The notes beneath the pieces are model-generated. The model saw only the letters and a program-made list of their open reading frames with translations. It made no database searches and was not told the origin of the DNA. Position numbers and translations under genes: made by a program. A stretch of DNA of 64,000 nt from Tolypothrix tenuis PCC 7101 (GTDB lineage: Bacteria; Cyanobacteriota; Cyanobacteriia; Cyanobacteriales; Nostocaceae): assembly GCF_002368295.1 (NCBI RefSeq), contig NZ_AP018248.1, positions 5,278,798-5,342,797 on the forward strand, in the 5' to 3' direction. Of the stretch, positions 35,166-43,914 are shown one piece after another. The first letter of the stretch is position 1, and the number at the start of each line of letters is the position of its first letter.

Positions 35166-35342
35166 ATGGCTGTTCCTAAGAAGAAAACATCTAAATCCAA
35201 GAGAGATAAACGCCGCGCTACCTGGAGACATAAAGCTGCTGTTGAAGCTCAAAAAGCTCTTTCAATGGGCAAGTCAATTTTGACTGGACGCTCTACATTT
35301 GTTTATCCAAGTGCTGAAGAAGAGGAAGCAGAAGAAGAATAA
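35166..35342 (+). CDS. rpmF: Ribosomal protein L32
   Basis: 58 residues from the ATG at 35166 (MAVPKKKTSKSKRDKRRATW), the invariant L32 N-terminus; the longer frame upstream is not part of it. The C-terminal part (LSMGKSILTGRSTFVYP) and acidic tail are typical of cyanobacterial L32, which lacks the zinc Cys pairs. Part of the large ribosomal subunit. Confidence 0.96.
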   Translation: MAVPKKKTSKSKRDKRRATWRHKAAVEAQKALSMGKSILTGRSTFVYPSAEEEEAEEE

Positions 35343-35461
35343 ATTCCTTAGTTAAGAAAAGCACGAACAGCGCTATTAAATGAGCGCTTTTTCGCTGCTT
35401 TTCGGCATTATGCATAGTTATAGTTAATTGGATCAGCTCAATTAACTATTGCTTATGACTG

Positions 35462-35581
35462 ATGCTTAAAGAATTTATAAAAAGTAAGTTATCTGTAGTT
35501 TCTGGATTTTTAGTATTCAGCGCGATTGGTATTTTGCCTCCTTTTGAGGGTAGCGCAGATGCTCAAATCCTTAGACAATAA
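35462..35581 (+). CDS. Small ORF with signal-peptide-like sequence, 39 aa
   Basis: ATG at 35462 opens 39 codons: a basic start (MLKEFIKSKL), a hydrophobic core (VVSGFLVFSAIGIL) and a short tail ending ILRQ. This is the shape of a signal peptide without a mature domain, so it may be a remnant of an exported protein or a small membrane peptide. No ribosome site is visible. Confidence 0.3.
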   Translation: MLKEFIKSKLSVVSGFLVFSAIGILPPFEGSADAQILRQ

Positions 35582-35627
35582 TCTCAAGAGTACTAAATTA
35601 TCTTGAAAAATTCATTTTTCTACGAAT

Positions 35628-36221
35628 ATGTTAGGAAAATTTTTTCAGAAACCAGAGCAACAAGAAAACGAACGGGTACCTCCTGGCCAATATCTAGCTA
35701 AGGGGTTCCCGGTTTTAACTTATGGTGCAACACCGCAAATAAATACTGAAGAATGGGAATTTAAAGTTTGGGGTTTGGCAAAACCTGCCACTTTTACATG
35801 GGCAGATTTTATGGCTTTACCTCAATCTGAATTCACAGCAGATTTTCACTGTGTAACTCGCTGGTCTAAGCTCGATGTTAAGTGGACTGGGATTAAAGTT
35901 ACAGACTTTATGAGTTTGATAGAGGTAGATCCCCAAGCAGTTCATGTGATGGAACATTGCTATGGTGGCTACACTACAAATATCTCAATGGCAGATTTTC
36001 TGCGTGAAGAAAATTTCTTTGCTTTTAATTTGTTTGGTGAACCTTTACCAGCAGAACATGGTGGCCCAATGCGGTTAGTTGTTCCCCATCTTTATGCTTG
36101 GAAAAGTGCTAAGTGGATCAATGGTTTAGAGTTTCTCAGTCGTGAAGAACTGGGTTTTTGGGAGCGTAATGGTTACCACCAACGTGGTGAACCTTGGGCA
36201 GAAGAGCGTTATAGTTACTAA
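35628..36221 (+). CDS. Sulfite-oxidase-like molybdopterin oxidoreductase
   Basis: 197 residues forming the sulfite oxidase family Mo-cofactor domain. Cys75 in ADFHCVTRWS is the Mo ligand. Other signatures: WEFKVWGLAKP, HVMEHCYGGYTTN, LREENFFAF, and PAEHGGPMRLVVPHLYAWKSAKW. It has no heme or dimerisation domain, like MsrP/YedY-type relatives, and no Tat signal is seen, so it appears cytoplasmic. Substrate unknown. Confidence 0.9.
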   Translation: MLGKFFQKPEQQENERVPPGQYLAKGFPVLTYGATPQINTEEWEFKVWGLAKPATFTWADFMALPQSEFTADFHCVTRWSKLDVKWTGIKVTDFMSLIEVDPQAVHVMEHCYGGYTTNISMADFLREENFFAFNLFGEPLPAEHGGPMRLVVPHLYAWKSAKWINGLEFLSREELGFWERNGYHQRGEPWAEERYSY

Positions 36222-36254
36222 TTCGTAATTCGTAGTTCGTAATTCGTAATTAAG
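36218..36254. repeat. TTCGTAA tandem repeat
   Basis: About five 7-bp TTCGTAA/TTCGTAG units overlap the stop of the oxidoreductase gene. Heptamer repeats of this kind mark Nostocales genomes. Confidence 0.8.
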
Positions 36255-36304
36255 TATGAGTTTGCAAATAGCGCACTCTAGAAATTAGGAATTTTGTGAC
36301 TTAT

Positions 36305-37687
36305 TTAGTAACCAAGAAGCCGTTTGAGGAAACCTAGTTTTCCTTTATAGGGAGCGTAACGCCAATTTATGTCTAATAAAAAGGAGTTTTGCAAGACGCT
36401 TTTACGGTGGGAGAAGGTGTCAAAACTGGCTTTACCGTGATAGCTACCAATACCGCTATCATTAACACCACCAAAGGGTAAAGATGGAACACCAAATTGC
36501 AGTATTGTATCGTTGAGACAAACTCCACCGGATGAAGTTTCCTGCAAAACGCGTTTTTGCAGGCTTTTATTTTGGGTAAATAAGTATAAAGCTAAGGGTT
36601 TTGGTCGAGAGTTAATTAAGGCGATCGCATCTTTAATGTCACTATATTCAATGATGGGCAAAATCGGCCCAAAAATTTCTTCCTGCATCACTGCATCTTC
36701 TAAAGAGACGTTATCAAGCAGTGTGGGAGCAATATAAAGTTCTTCTGAATTGATTTCTCCGCCAATAATTACTTCACCATTTTTGAGGACATTTGCTAAT
36801 CTATCAAAGTGTTTTTGAGAGATAATCCTGGCAAAATCTGGACTCTTAGCAGGGTTATCTCCATAAAATTCTTTGAGACATTTTTTGATAGCATCTAATA
36901 AATTATTTTTAATTTTTTTATCAACTAAAAGATAGTCAGGCGCGATACAAGTTTGTCCAGCATTAATGAACTTACCCCAAGTAATTCGCCTTGCCGTTTG
37001 TTCTAAATTAATTTCAGTATCTACAATACAAGGGCTTTTCCCGCCTAATTCTAAAGTAACGGGTGTCAGGTGTTTTGCAGCAGCTTCCATGACTATTTTG
37101 CCTACACTTGTACCACCAGTAAAAAATATGTGGTCAAATTTTTCTGCTAGCAGATTTTGGCTGGTTTCAACACCACCTGCTACCAGGGTAATATATGCTG
37201 GATCAAAGTATTTAGCAATCATCTCAGCCAGTAAACTAGAGGTATGAGGTGCTAGTTCTGAAGGTTTGAGAATTGTACAATTACCCGCTGCGATCGCACC
37301 TACTAAGGGTGAGGTAATTAAGTTAAATGGATAGTTCCAAGGGCCGATAATTAAAACTACTCCTAACGGCTCTGGATAAATCTTGGCTGAGTATTGCAAA
37401 AATTCAATAGGAACTGCGGCTTTTTTTGGCTTTACCCAATTTTTAAGATTTTTAATTGCGTAATCAATTTCTTTAATGACCAAAATTTCTGTAGCGTAAG
37501 TTTCAAATTCTGGTTTATGTAAATCAGCTTTTAATGCTTGCACAATTGCTTGTTCATTCTCCAGAATTGTTTGCTTCAAAATTTTCAGTTGTGCAATCCG
37601 AAAAGCAACGTCTTTAGTCTTACCAGTTTGAAAAAACTCGCGCTGTTTCCGAATAATATCAGCCGCAGTTGATAATTCACCAATCAT
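36305..37687 (-). CDS. Aldehyde dehydrogenase
   Basis: 460 residues, the short class-3 type without the N-terminal extension. VLIIGPWNYPFNL near 113, VTLELGGKSP with the catalytic Glu (near 210), GQTCIAPDY with the nucleophilic Cys (near 245), and EEIFGPILPI. It oxidises aliphatic or aromatic aldehydes with NAD(P)+. A C-terminal hydrophobic membrane anchor is not evident. Stands alone, followed by a two-component protein in the same direction. Confidence 0.93.
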   Translation of the reverse strand: MIGELSTAADIIRKQREFFQTGKTKDVAFRIAQLKILKQTILENEQAIVQALKADLHKPEFETYATEILVIKEIDYAIKNLKNWVKPKKAAVPIEFLQYSAKIYPEPLGVVLIIGPWNYPFNLITSPLVGAIAAGNCTILKPSELAPHTSSLLAEMIAKYFDPAYITLVAGGVETSQNLLAEKFDHIFFTGGTSVGKIVMEAAAKHLTPVTLELGGKSPCIVDTEINLEQTARRITWGKFINAGQTCIAPDYLLVDKKIKNNLLDAIKKCLKEFYGDNPAKSPDFARIISQKHFDRLANVLKNGEVIIGGEINSEELYIAPTLLDNVSLEDAVMQEEIFGPILPIIEYSDIKDAIALINSRPKPLALYLFTQNKSLQKRVLQETSSGGVCLNDTILQFGVPSLPFGGVNDSGIGSYHGKASFDTFSHRKSVLQNSFLLDINWRYAPYKGKLGFLKRLLGY

Positions 37688-37712
37688 ATTTTTTAACTTT
37701 TAACTTTTGTAC

Positions 37713-37732
37713 AGACGCGATTAATCACGTCT
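37713..37732. repeat. AGACGCGATTAAT palindromic repeat
   Basis: An imperfect 20-bp palindrome (AGACGCGATTAATCACGTCT) between two same-strand genes; the perfect version is at 52699. Confidence 0.5.
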
Positions 37733-37753
37733 CTCCAACTCTTGACCTTTAAC

Positions 37754-38899
37754 TTACTTTTTTATAGGTAGCATGACCATGAATAAACTACCATTACCCA
37801 ATTCAGATTTAACTAAAATATTACCTTGATGAGCCTCAACAATTCGCCGCGAAAGGTATAGTCCTAATCCACTACCAGAAGTTTTGTGACTTCCTTGGCG
37901 AAATCGTTCAAATAAACTGGCTTGGTCTTCAGCAGAAATACCGGGGCCTGTGTCTTCTACCTCAACAATTAGGTAGCCACTAATGGTTGAATTTTCCGCA
38001 GCATCGACATCAAAGTTTTGACTGGTTTCAGTCGTTGAACTAAGACGAATATTGACTGAGCCAGAAGCGGTAAATTTAATGGCATTACCGATGAGGTTAG
38101 TAAATAGACGATGCAATTCCAAGCGATCGCCCATAACTGTATTAGTGTTTAACTCTTCAGCAACAGCCAAATTTATAGCTAGTGTTTTGGCTTGAGCTAA
38201 AGGTGTTAATTCTCCCACTACTTCCTCTAATAATTGCTGAATATTCACTGGTAAAAACGCCAAGGTTTTGCGCCCAGCTTCAAAGCGGTACACTTCCAAT
38301 AGAGTATTAACCATCGAAAGCAGGTTGGTGTTGCTGCGCGCCATGATGGTGATTACTTCATGCATTTGCGGAGATAAGGCTCCCAAAGCACCTTCCTGAA
38401 ACAACATGAGGACGCGATCGGCTGCTACTAGGGGGGTGCGTAAATCGTGGGTAAGGCGGGAGACAAAATCTTCACGCTGGCGAGCAATTTCATCACGTTC
38501 ATCGATACTGTGTTTTAGGCGTAAGAGCGATCGCACCCGTGCTAGCAATTCATCCACCGTTACAGGCTTACGAATGAAATCATCAGCACCTAAATCCAAT
38601 CCCTTAGCAACATTTGGCGCATCGTGAGCAGTAATGAGCAGTATGGGAATATATTGCTGCATAGCAGCATTACCCCGAATCCGGCGAGTAACTTCATAAC
38701 CATCCATTCCTGGCATCATCAGATCCAACAATACCAAGTCACAGGGAGATGCTTCTAGTTGCGCTAAAGCCGAAGCACCATTTTCTGCTGTGCTAACGGT
38801 GTAGCCTTCTTCCTCCAAAATTGTTTTGATTAAAAACACATTATCTGGAGAATCATCTACAACCAAAATTTTGTCAGAGCGAGAATTCTGTGAGTTCAT
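37754..38899 (-). CDS. Hybrid response regulator-histidine kinase
   Basis: 381 residues. An N-terminal receiver (about 10-125) with VVDDSPDN and phospho-acceptor in LVLLDLMMPGMDG, a short linker, HisKA with FVSRLTHDLRTPLVAADRVL (His near 152), and HATPase with NLIGNAIKFT, VEDTGPGISAEDQ and TSGSGLGLYLSRRIVEAHQG. There is no membrane segment or sensor domain, so it is cytoplasmic and may accept phosphate from another kinase through its receiver. Partner not visible nearby. Confidence 0.94.
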   Translation of the reverse strand: MNSQNSRSDKILVVDDSPDNVFLIKTILEEEGYTVSTAENGASALAQLEASPCDLVLLDLMMPGMDGYEVTRRIRGNAAMQQYIPILLITAHDAPNVAKGLDLGADDFIRKPVTVDELLARVRSLLRLKHSIDERDEIARQREDFVSRLTHDLRTPLVAADRVLMLFQEGALGALSPQMHEVITIMARSNTNLLSMVNTLLEVYRFEAGRKTLAFLPVNIQQLLEEVVGELTPLAQAKTLAINLAVAEELNTNTVMGDRLELHRLFTNLIGNAIKFTASGSVNIRLSSTTETSQNFDVDAAENSTISGYLIVEVEDTGPGISAEDQASLFERFRQGSHKTSGSGLGLYLSRRIVEAHQGNILVKSELGNGSLFMVMLPIKK

Positions 38900-39266
38900 G
38901 TAGCGACCAGGTATAGGTAAATTGAATTTTTGTAATCTTATTTATATTTATATGAATTATATTTAAAGTCCTCTTGAATAAATATTATTTACCTAAAAGC
39001 TTAAATTGATTTTTAAATTTTATATAACTTTAAATTATCTAATTTTTTATCAGCAAAGAATTACTCACTAATTGAATCATGTTTGGTTAAGTTTTAAAAC
39101 TAAATTAGTAGCAAGTTGATATATTGTAAGCAACAGACATTAATTTTATTAAGCAAATACACCAAGGCGGAAGCTTTCCCAGCCTAGAGAGTAGACCATA
39201 GACGCAGGTTTAGCGTATCCACTAAAGTTAAGACTTTATCCTGTGTCATGTCCTCCTTATTTGATA
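38900..39266. other. 367-bp A/T-rich gap
   Basis: No gene, RNA or clear repeat is seen here. It separates housekeeping-type genes from the NACHT/HNH patch and is strongly A/T-rich in its first half. Confidence 0.5.
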
Positions 39267-39518
39267 CTAATCATTAATTTCTGAATTATTTTCTGGTGCG
39301 AACTCAGGTAGATATTTTAGAGGTGTTTTGAGCAAAACCCAATCAAGATAGAGTGTGAGAATTTTGATTTTCAGAAATTGGTTCAGGCGTTGACAGTTGT
39401 TATCCTTCAAAACCCAAGCCCAGAATTTTTCCAGTAGTAGCCCCAGAATAATTTCTACAGACTTGTTGATAACTAGGGGAATTAGTGTTTCGAGCATTGC
39501 GATCGCCTCAGTAAGCAA
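39267..39518 (-). CDS. Small hypothetical protein beside the NACHT gene
   Basis: 83 residues, not recognised. Two amphipathic or hydrophobic helices (LIPLVINKSVEIILGLLLEKFW, shown here as its first part LIPLVINKSVEIILGLL, and LKIKILTLYLDWVLL) suggest membrane association. It reads away from the NACHT gene over 134 bp. It could be a regulator or partner of that protein, or spurious. Confidence 0.45.
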   Translation of the reverse strand: MLTEAIAMLETLIPLVINKSVEIILGLLLEKFWAWVLKDNNCQRLNQFLKIKILTLYLDWVLLKTPLKYLPEFAPENNSEIND

Positions 39519-39652
39519 TAGTGTATTTACGCCCTTCTAAAATCCCTCAAATTATGTAATCACAAGGCTTTCTGGGTGTGTGAGTTATGTACGCGGTAAG
39601 TATAACTTTTGTTTTACGTCGTTAAAATGGGTAAAAAGTTGTTCATCAAAAT

Positions 39653-42037
39653 ATGGTCAAGCGATCGCTTCAGGCTTCTCATCAAGGTATTCAGTCTGCA
39701 AAGTTAGCTTTAATCGACAAATTTGGAACACAGCAAAAGCTAGCGGACGCTTTATCCGTTACTCGTCAACCAGTCAATAAATTTTTTAACCGTAAGCCTG
39801 TTGATAGCAGCTTATTTGTTGAGATATGCAAAAAATTGGGGCTGGAGTGGCAAGAAATTCAAGAAAATCCACAATCTCAAGTAAAACAAGCCTCAGAGCA
39901 AGAATCTGATATTGATGCTCTAGTTCAAGAAATCCGCGAACAGGTTAAACCCAGCATTAAAGAAAAATGTGGAACAATGCGGGTGCTAGATATGCCCCAA
40001 CCAATAGAGTTAACTGGTGAGCAGGGTATCTATACCAATGTCAACATTCTGGAGAAAATCACCGGACGCAGACGATTAGATATTCCTGAACTGTTGCAAA
40101 ACTTTGACCCAGATGACTTTGAACGCTTTAGCCTTAACAGGGTTAAAGAGAAGCGAGTACCAGGAATAGAAGCAGTACAGCAGCATCAAAAACTGATGGT
40201 GTTAGGTAAACCAGGTGCAGGAAAGACTACATTTTTGAAGTATCTGGCTATGCAATGTATTGAAGGGCAGTATTTGACAAATCAAGTTCCTTTATTTATA
40301 ACTCTGAAGGATTTTGCAGAAACACCCAAACAGCCAGATGTTTTGGAATATATTGCTCAGCAATTGTCGATTTGTGGAGTACAGGATGCCAGCTTGAGAG
40401 CAGACCAACTTTTGAGACAGGGTAGGGTATTGCTTTTGTTAGATGGCTTAGATGAAGTCCGCGAGAAAGATACAAAACGTGTCTTACGAGAAATTAGAGA
40501 TATTTCCGATCAATTTCATACGAATCAGTTTGTCATTACCTGTCGGATAGCTGCCAAAGAATACTCCTTTGAAAGGTTTACAGAGGTGGAAGTTGCAGAT
40601 TTTGACGAGAAGCAAATTGCTATCTTTGCTGAAAACTGGTTCCGACTAAGTGATCTAAACGAAGCAAAACGATTCGTCTATAAATTGGAACAGAACAAGC
40701 GAATTCAAGAACTGGCAACTAGTCCATTACTGCTAACTTTGCTCTGTCTGGTATTTGCAGAGAAAAAAGATTTTCCTAAAAGGCGTTCTAAACTTTATCA
40801 GGAGGGCTTGAGAATATTACTAAAAAAATGGGATGCAAAAATTTTTAATGAACGAGATCATGTTTATAAGAATCTCTCAGTGCAGCATAAGGAAAAATTA
40901 CTCAGTCAAATCGCTTTGACTACATTTGAGCAGCAGAACTACTTTTTTGAGCAAGAAACAGTTGAGGTATACATTACTGAGTTTTTCAGCAGACTATATC
41001 ATACTGACTCAGATCCAGAAATATTACTGTTGGACAGTGAAGCAGTTCTAAAATCTATTGAAGCACAACATGGCATGTTAGTAGAAAGAGCAAATAGGAT
41101 TTACTCTTTTTCTCACCTAACATTTCATGAGTATTTTGCGGCAAAAAAAATTGTTGCTAATTCTGCTTACGAATGTTTGGTGCAACATCTCACTGAAAAA
41201 AGCTGGCAGGAAGTGTTTTTACTAGCAGTCGGAGTCATGCAAAAGGCTGATAATTTAGTAAGTTTGATGAAGCATAAAGTTGATATGATTATGGCTTTAG
41301 ATAAAAATTTACAGGATTTTTTAGAATGGCTTAGTCAGAAATCTAGTTCCTTTGAAGCTCCATACAAGCCAGCAGCTATCAGAGCCTTTTATTTTCAAAT
41401 AACCACAAATTTTGAGCAGCATAGATTAGATAATGCTCTTGGGTGGGATTCTGAAGATACATTAGAAGATACTTCTCTTGACTGGTTACTTAATGATGCT
41501 CTTACTAATTCTCTTGCCATCGCTGACTCCTTAGCTGATGCTTTTTGCCAAGGTCTTAATTATATAGACATTCATGATGAAACTATTGATAAATCATCCC
41601 GTAAACAAGCCTTTATTAATCGAGATACAGCTTGGTGTATGATAGCTGATATGGATGATTATCTAGAAGATGCTATCTGTTTAGCTTTTGCGTCTCAATC
41701 TGAATTAAGTACTTCATTACAGTTACTTATAGATAAACTTAATGATCCAATACTAGAATGGGATACTTTATTTGCAGAATTAGAAGGATTTGGAGAATGG
41801 TGGCGAGAAAATGGTGAAGATTGGTCTGAGCAACTCAGATTATTGATGATTGAGCATCGTAATATTGGTCATTACTGGTGTTTTAACAACGAGCAGGAAC
41901 AACTTTTGCAGCACTATTACAATGCTAATAAGCTACTAGTAGACTGCTTGAATAGTGGCTGCCATATTAGCTACGAAGTTAGGCAGGAAATTGAGGATAC
42001 TTTGCTGTTACCAATCAGAGCATTAAAAATAAATTAG
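39653..42037 (+). CDS. HTH-NACHT STAND NTPase
   Basis: 794 residues. N-terminal helix-turn-helix-like domain at about 18-68 (FGTQQKLADALSVTRQPVNK), a linker, then a NACHT NTPase: Walker A LGKPGAGKTTFL (184-195), Walker B VLLLLDGLDEVR (259-270), sensor FVITCRIAAKEYSF, and a winged-helix segment with YSFSHLTFHEYFAAKKIV near 487. The rest is a helical C-terminal domain of 250-290 residues with no obvious LRR or TPR. Bacterial NACHT/STAND proteins are anti-phage sensors, and cyanobacteria hold many with N-terminal HTH. Effector activity is not evident, so it may signal through the HTH. Neighbours HNH and Rpn genes strengthen a defence setting. Confidence 0.92.
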   Translation: MVKRSLQASHQGIQSAKLALIDKFGTQQKLADALSVTRQPVNKFFNRKPVDSSLFVEICKKLGLEWQEIQENPQSQVKQASEQESDIDALVQEIREQVKPSIKEKCGTMRVLDMPQPIELTGEQGIYTNVNILEKITGRRRLDIPELLQNFDPDDFERFSLNRVKEKRVPGIEAVQQHQKLMVLGKPGAGKTTFLKYLAMQCIEGQYLTNQVPLFITLKDFAETPKQPDVLEYIAQQLSICGVQDASLRADQLLRQGRVLLLLDGLDEVREKDTKRVLREIRDISDQFHTNQFVITCRIAAKEYSFERFTEVEVADFDEKQIAIFAENWFRLSDLNEAKRFVYKLEQNKRIQELATSPLLLTLLCLVFAEKKDFPKRRSKLYQEGLRILLKKWDAKIFNERDHVYKNLSVQHKEKLLSQIALTTFEQQNYFFEQETVEVYITEFFSRLYHTDSDPEILLLDSEAVLKSIEAQHGMLVERANRIYSFSHLTFHEYFAAKKIVANSAYECLVQHLTEKSWQEVFLLAVGVMQKADNLVSLMKHKVDMIMALDKNLQDFLEWLSQKSSSFEAPYKPAAIRAFYFQITTNFEQHRLDNALGWDSEDTLEDTSLDWLLNDALTNSLAIADSLADAFCQGLNYIDIHDETIDKSSRKQAFINRDTAWCMIADMDDYLEDAICLAFASQSELSTSLQLLIDKLNDPILEWDTLFAELEGFGEWWRENGEDWSEQLRLLMIEHRNIGHYWCFNNEQEQLLQHYYNANKLLVDCLNSGCHISYEVRQEIEDTLLLPIRALKIN

Positions 42038-42105
42038 CAATTTAGCAAAGTATATAAATTTTATTGTAGCTAATCATAGATATCTGTACTGTCAGAATAG
42101 ATATG

Positions 42106-42144
42106 GTGATCGCACTCTGATCACAAAACAGGCGATCGCTTGTT
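42106..42144. repeat. 39-bp direct repeat, left copy
   Basis: Matches 42924-42962 at 35 of 39 positions (core CACAAAACAGGCGATCGCTT). The two copies flank the HNH gene and its partner, and both end in a HIP1 octamer. Confidence 0.75.
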
Positions 42145-42154
42145 TAAGCTTAAA

Positions 42155-42610
42155 TTAATTCTCATTTTCTTGGCGTGGATCTTCTTGGGGAGGATGCCAA
42201 CCTACTTGCACCCAAAGCCGACGAGATTTTTGAATGAATCCGTTACCATGACGTTGATCGTTCATATCAAGTCGATTACAGGTTGCTCGACCTGTTGGGG
42301 TTATTCCTCCGATTTTTGTCCCTTCTACAGACCAGATAAAATGTTCTGACCACTGTTGTGTACGAGGATTAAATAGAGGTATTTCCTTTTGAGTTTGCGG
42401 GTCAATTCCTGATGTAAAATTATAGCGACGTTCATTGCAACGACGGCAACATAAAGCTAGATTTTCCAGTTCATCCGAGCCACCTAAAGACTGTGGAATG
42501 AGATGATCGACAGTGAAGCGGTCAGTATTTACAAATTCTGGGGAGTGACAATATTCGCAGAGGTATTTTGCTCTGTCAGCGATGATTTCTCGGATGGATT
42601 GGGGAACCAT
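42155..42610 (-). CDS. HNH endonuclease
   Basis: 151 residues. The HNH core spans about 17-62: CEYCHSPE, TVDHLIPQSLGG (DH pair), ENLALCCRRCNERR (Asn and CxxC). Two CxxC pairs can hold a structural zinc. The C-terminal half is conserved among cyanobacterial stand-alone HNH proteins. Its start overlaps the end of the upstream 107-aa gene by 82 bp, which suggests co-expression. Target unknown. Confidence 0.9.
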   Translation of the reverse strand: MVPQSIREIIADRAKYLCEYCHSPEFVNTDRFTVDHLIPQSLGGSDELENLALCCRRCNERRYNFTSGIDPQTQKEIPLFNPRTQQWSEHFIWSVEGTKIGGITPTGRATCNRLDMNDQRHGNGFIQKSRRLWVQVGWHPPQEDPRQENEN

Positions 42611-42852
42611 TTTGATTCAGCAGCTAAAACAGAATTAGCGTAGGTAAAAATCTGCGCTAACTCAGATATACCATCTAATTCCGCTTTTTCTTCTGCCGTG
42701 ATTAATCCAGATTTGCTCCGTTCTAGCAGATCATCTGAACGTGCTTGCAGTTCATCGGTAAACTTAAAAAAATTAAGATTATTAACTTTTTCTAGTTTGA
42801 TTCCTGTTCCCAACCAATATGAAGGTTCAATCATCAATTTCGGAGTCATCAT
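42529..42852 (-). CDS. Partner protein of the HNH gene, 107 aa
   Basis: Not recognised by name, but small helical proteins of this kind (FTDELQARSDDLLERSKSGL, ITAEEKAELDGISELAQIF) often precede HNH genes in cyanobacteria. It overlaps the HNH gene in another frame by 82 bp. It could be an inhibitor or chaperone of the nuclease; this is inference from gene pairing. Confidence 0.65.
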   Translation of the reverse strand: MMTPKLMIEPSYWLGTGIKLEKVNNLNFFKFTDELQARSDDLLERSKSGLITAEEKAELDGISELAQIFTYANSVLAAESKWFPNPSEKSSLTEQNTSANIVTPQNL

Positions 42853-42923
42853 AAATTGAACATGGAATGCTTCACTTTGATTTTAGCTTTTAAAAATTGC
42901 TAATGTTGACGCTCTCAAGAAAA

Positions 42924-42962
42924 GCGATCGCACTCTCAGCACAAAACAGGCGATCGCTTATT
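42924..42962. repeat. 39-bp direct repeat, right copy
   Basis: Partner of 42106-42144. It overlaps the last codons and stop of the Rpn-like gene at 42958. Confidence 0.75.
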
Positions 42963-43911
42963 GTCCAGAACTAAGATTATCCAAGAGTTGCTGAAATTCG
43001 GCTGTGGAAGGAATGGCGATCGCTCTCTTCAAAAGAGTCTTTAATACCGATGGTTCTTCTATAGTATTGATAGCTTCCACAATAGCATTTGGCACTTCTC
43101 CAAAGCGAGTTTCTAAAACTTCAATCACGCTTTCTCTCGCAGTCTCAATAATCCCTTCTTCTTTTGCTAACCTTTCAATACTAGTTACGTATCGCATTCT
43201 ATTTGTCTCCTCGTAATTTCTCACTTCTGTTTTGAAACTACTTGTCAATTCTTTTGGTAAAACCATCACCCAGTCGATAAACCGAAAGATTTCTTGTATA
43301 TCTTCCCGGCTATATCCCTTTTCAAAAAGTTGTCTAACTAGGCTTAGTTTCCACTGTAGCCGACTTTCTGGGTTTCGTTGCGTCGCTTTGGTTTTAAGAT
43401 GCGCCATCACTATTATCCCAAAGGGATTGGTGGTTTGCTCTAGGGTTTCCCAAGCTTGTTCATAGTCCAATAACTTCGCTATGGGAAACTCTAAGCTGAC
43501 ACGACATCCCGCCAGTTCATAGCCGTAGCTGGAAGGTCGCCAATTTGCTTGTTCATCGGCTAATACAGCCAAGCTAATGACTCGCTGTTTATGGCGGTCA
43601 AATAAGCGGTAATTGTAGGTGTACATCCGTTCGGGAAATTGGCTGTCATATTGTCCTTGGACTTCTACGTGAACTAATACCCAAGCTTCTTCCCCATCAA
43701 GTAACCAAACTTTGGCGACTTTATCAACATAACGCCGCCCAATTTCTGCATCGGGTTCTAGCTGTTGCAGTTCTGTGTCCAGAAATTCATAAGGTCGCGT
43801 CCAGTCAATGGCGTTGTAAGCTAGGGTGAAAAAGAATTCCAGAAAGCGGGGAAAATATAGCTCAATGATTTCTTTCCAAGGACTATCGTAATCGGTAGAT
43901 TGCTCGGTCAT
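42958..43911 (-). CDS. Rpn-type / PD-(D/E)XK nuclease-family protein
   Basis: 317 residues of the large cyanobacterial family annotated as Rpn/transposase-like. The nuclease core is in 60-100: DKVAKVWLLDGEEAWVLVHV followed by EVQGQYD, giving D...ExQ in the PD-(D/E)XK pattern, with HKQRVISLAVLAD after. The C-terminal third is helical (RESVIEVLETRFGEVPNAIV). No transposase catalytic triad is visible. It starts only 3 bp after the ureC stop in the same direction, so it may be read through from ureC. Confidence 0.8.
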   Translation of the reverse strand: MTEQSTDYDSPWKEIIELYFPRFLEFFFTLAYNAIDWTRPYEFLDTELQQLEPDAEIGRRYVDKVAKVWLLDGEEAWVLVHVEVQGQYDSQFPERMYTYNYRLFDRHKQRVISLAVLADEQANWRPSSYGYELAGCRVSLEFPIAKLLDYEQAWETLEQTTNPFGIIVMAHLKTKATQRNPESRLQWKLSLVRQLFEKGYSREDIQEIFRFIDWVMVLPKELTSSFKTEVRNYEETNRMRYVTSIERLAKEEGIIETARESVIEVLETRFGEVPNAIVEAINTIEEPSVLKTLLKRAIAIPSTAEFQQLLDNLSSGQ

Positions 43912-43914
43912 GGA

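Noticed and set aside
42958..43911. Calling the Rpn-like gene an active transposase or IS
   Set aside because: There are no terminal inverted repeats or transposase triad; the family only carries a transposase-like name in many annotations.
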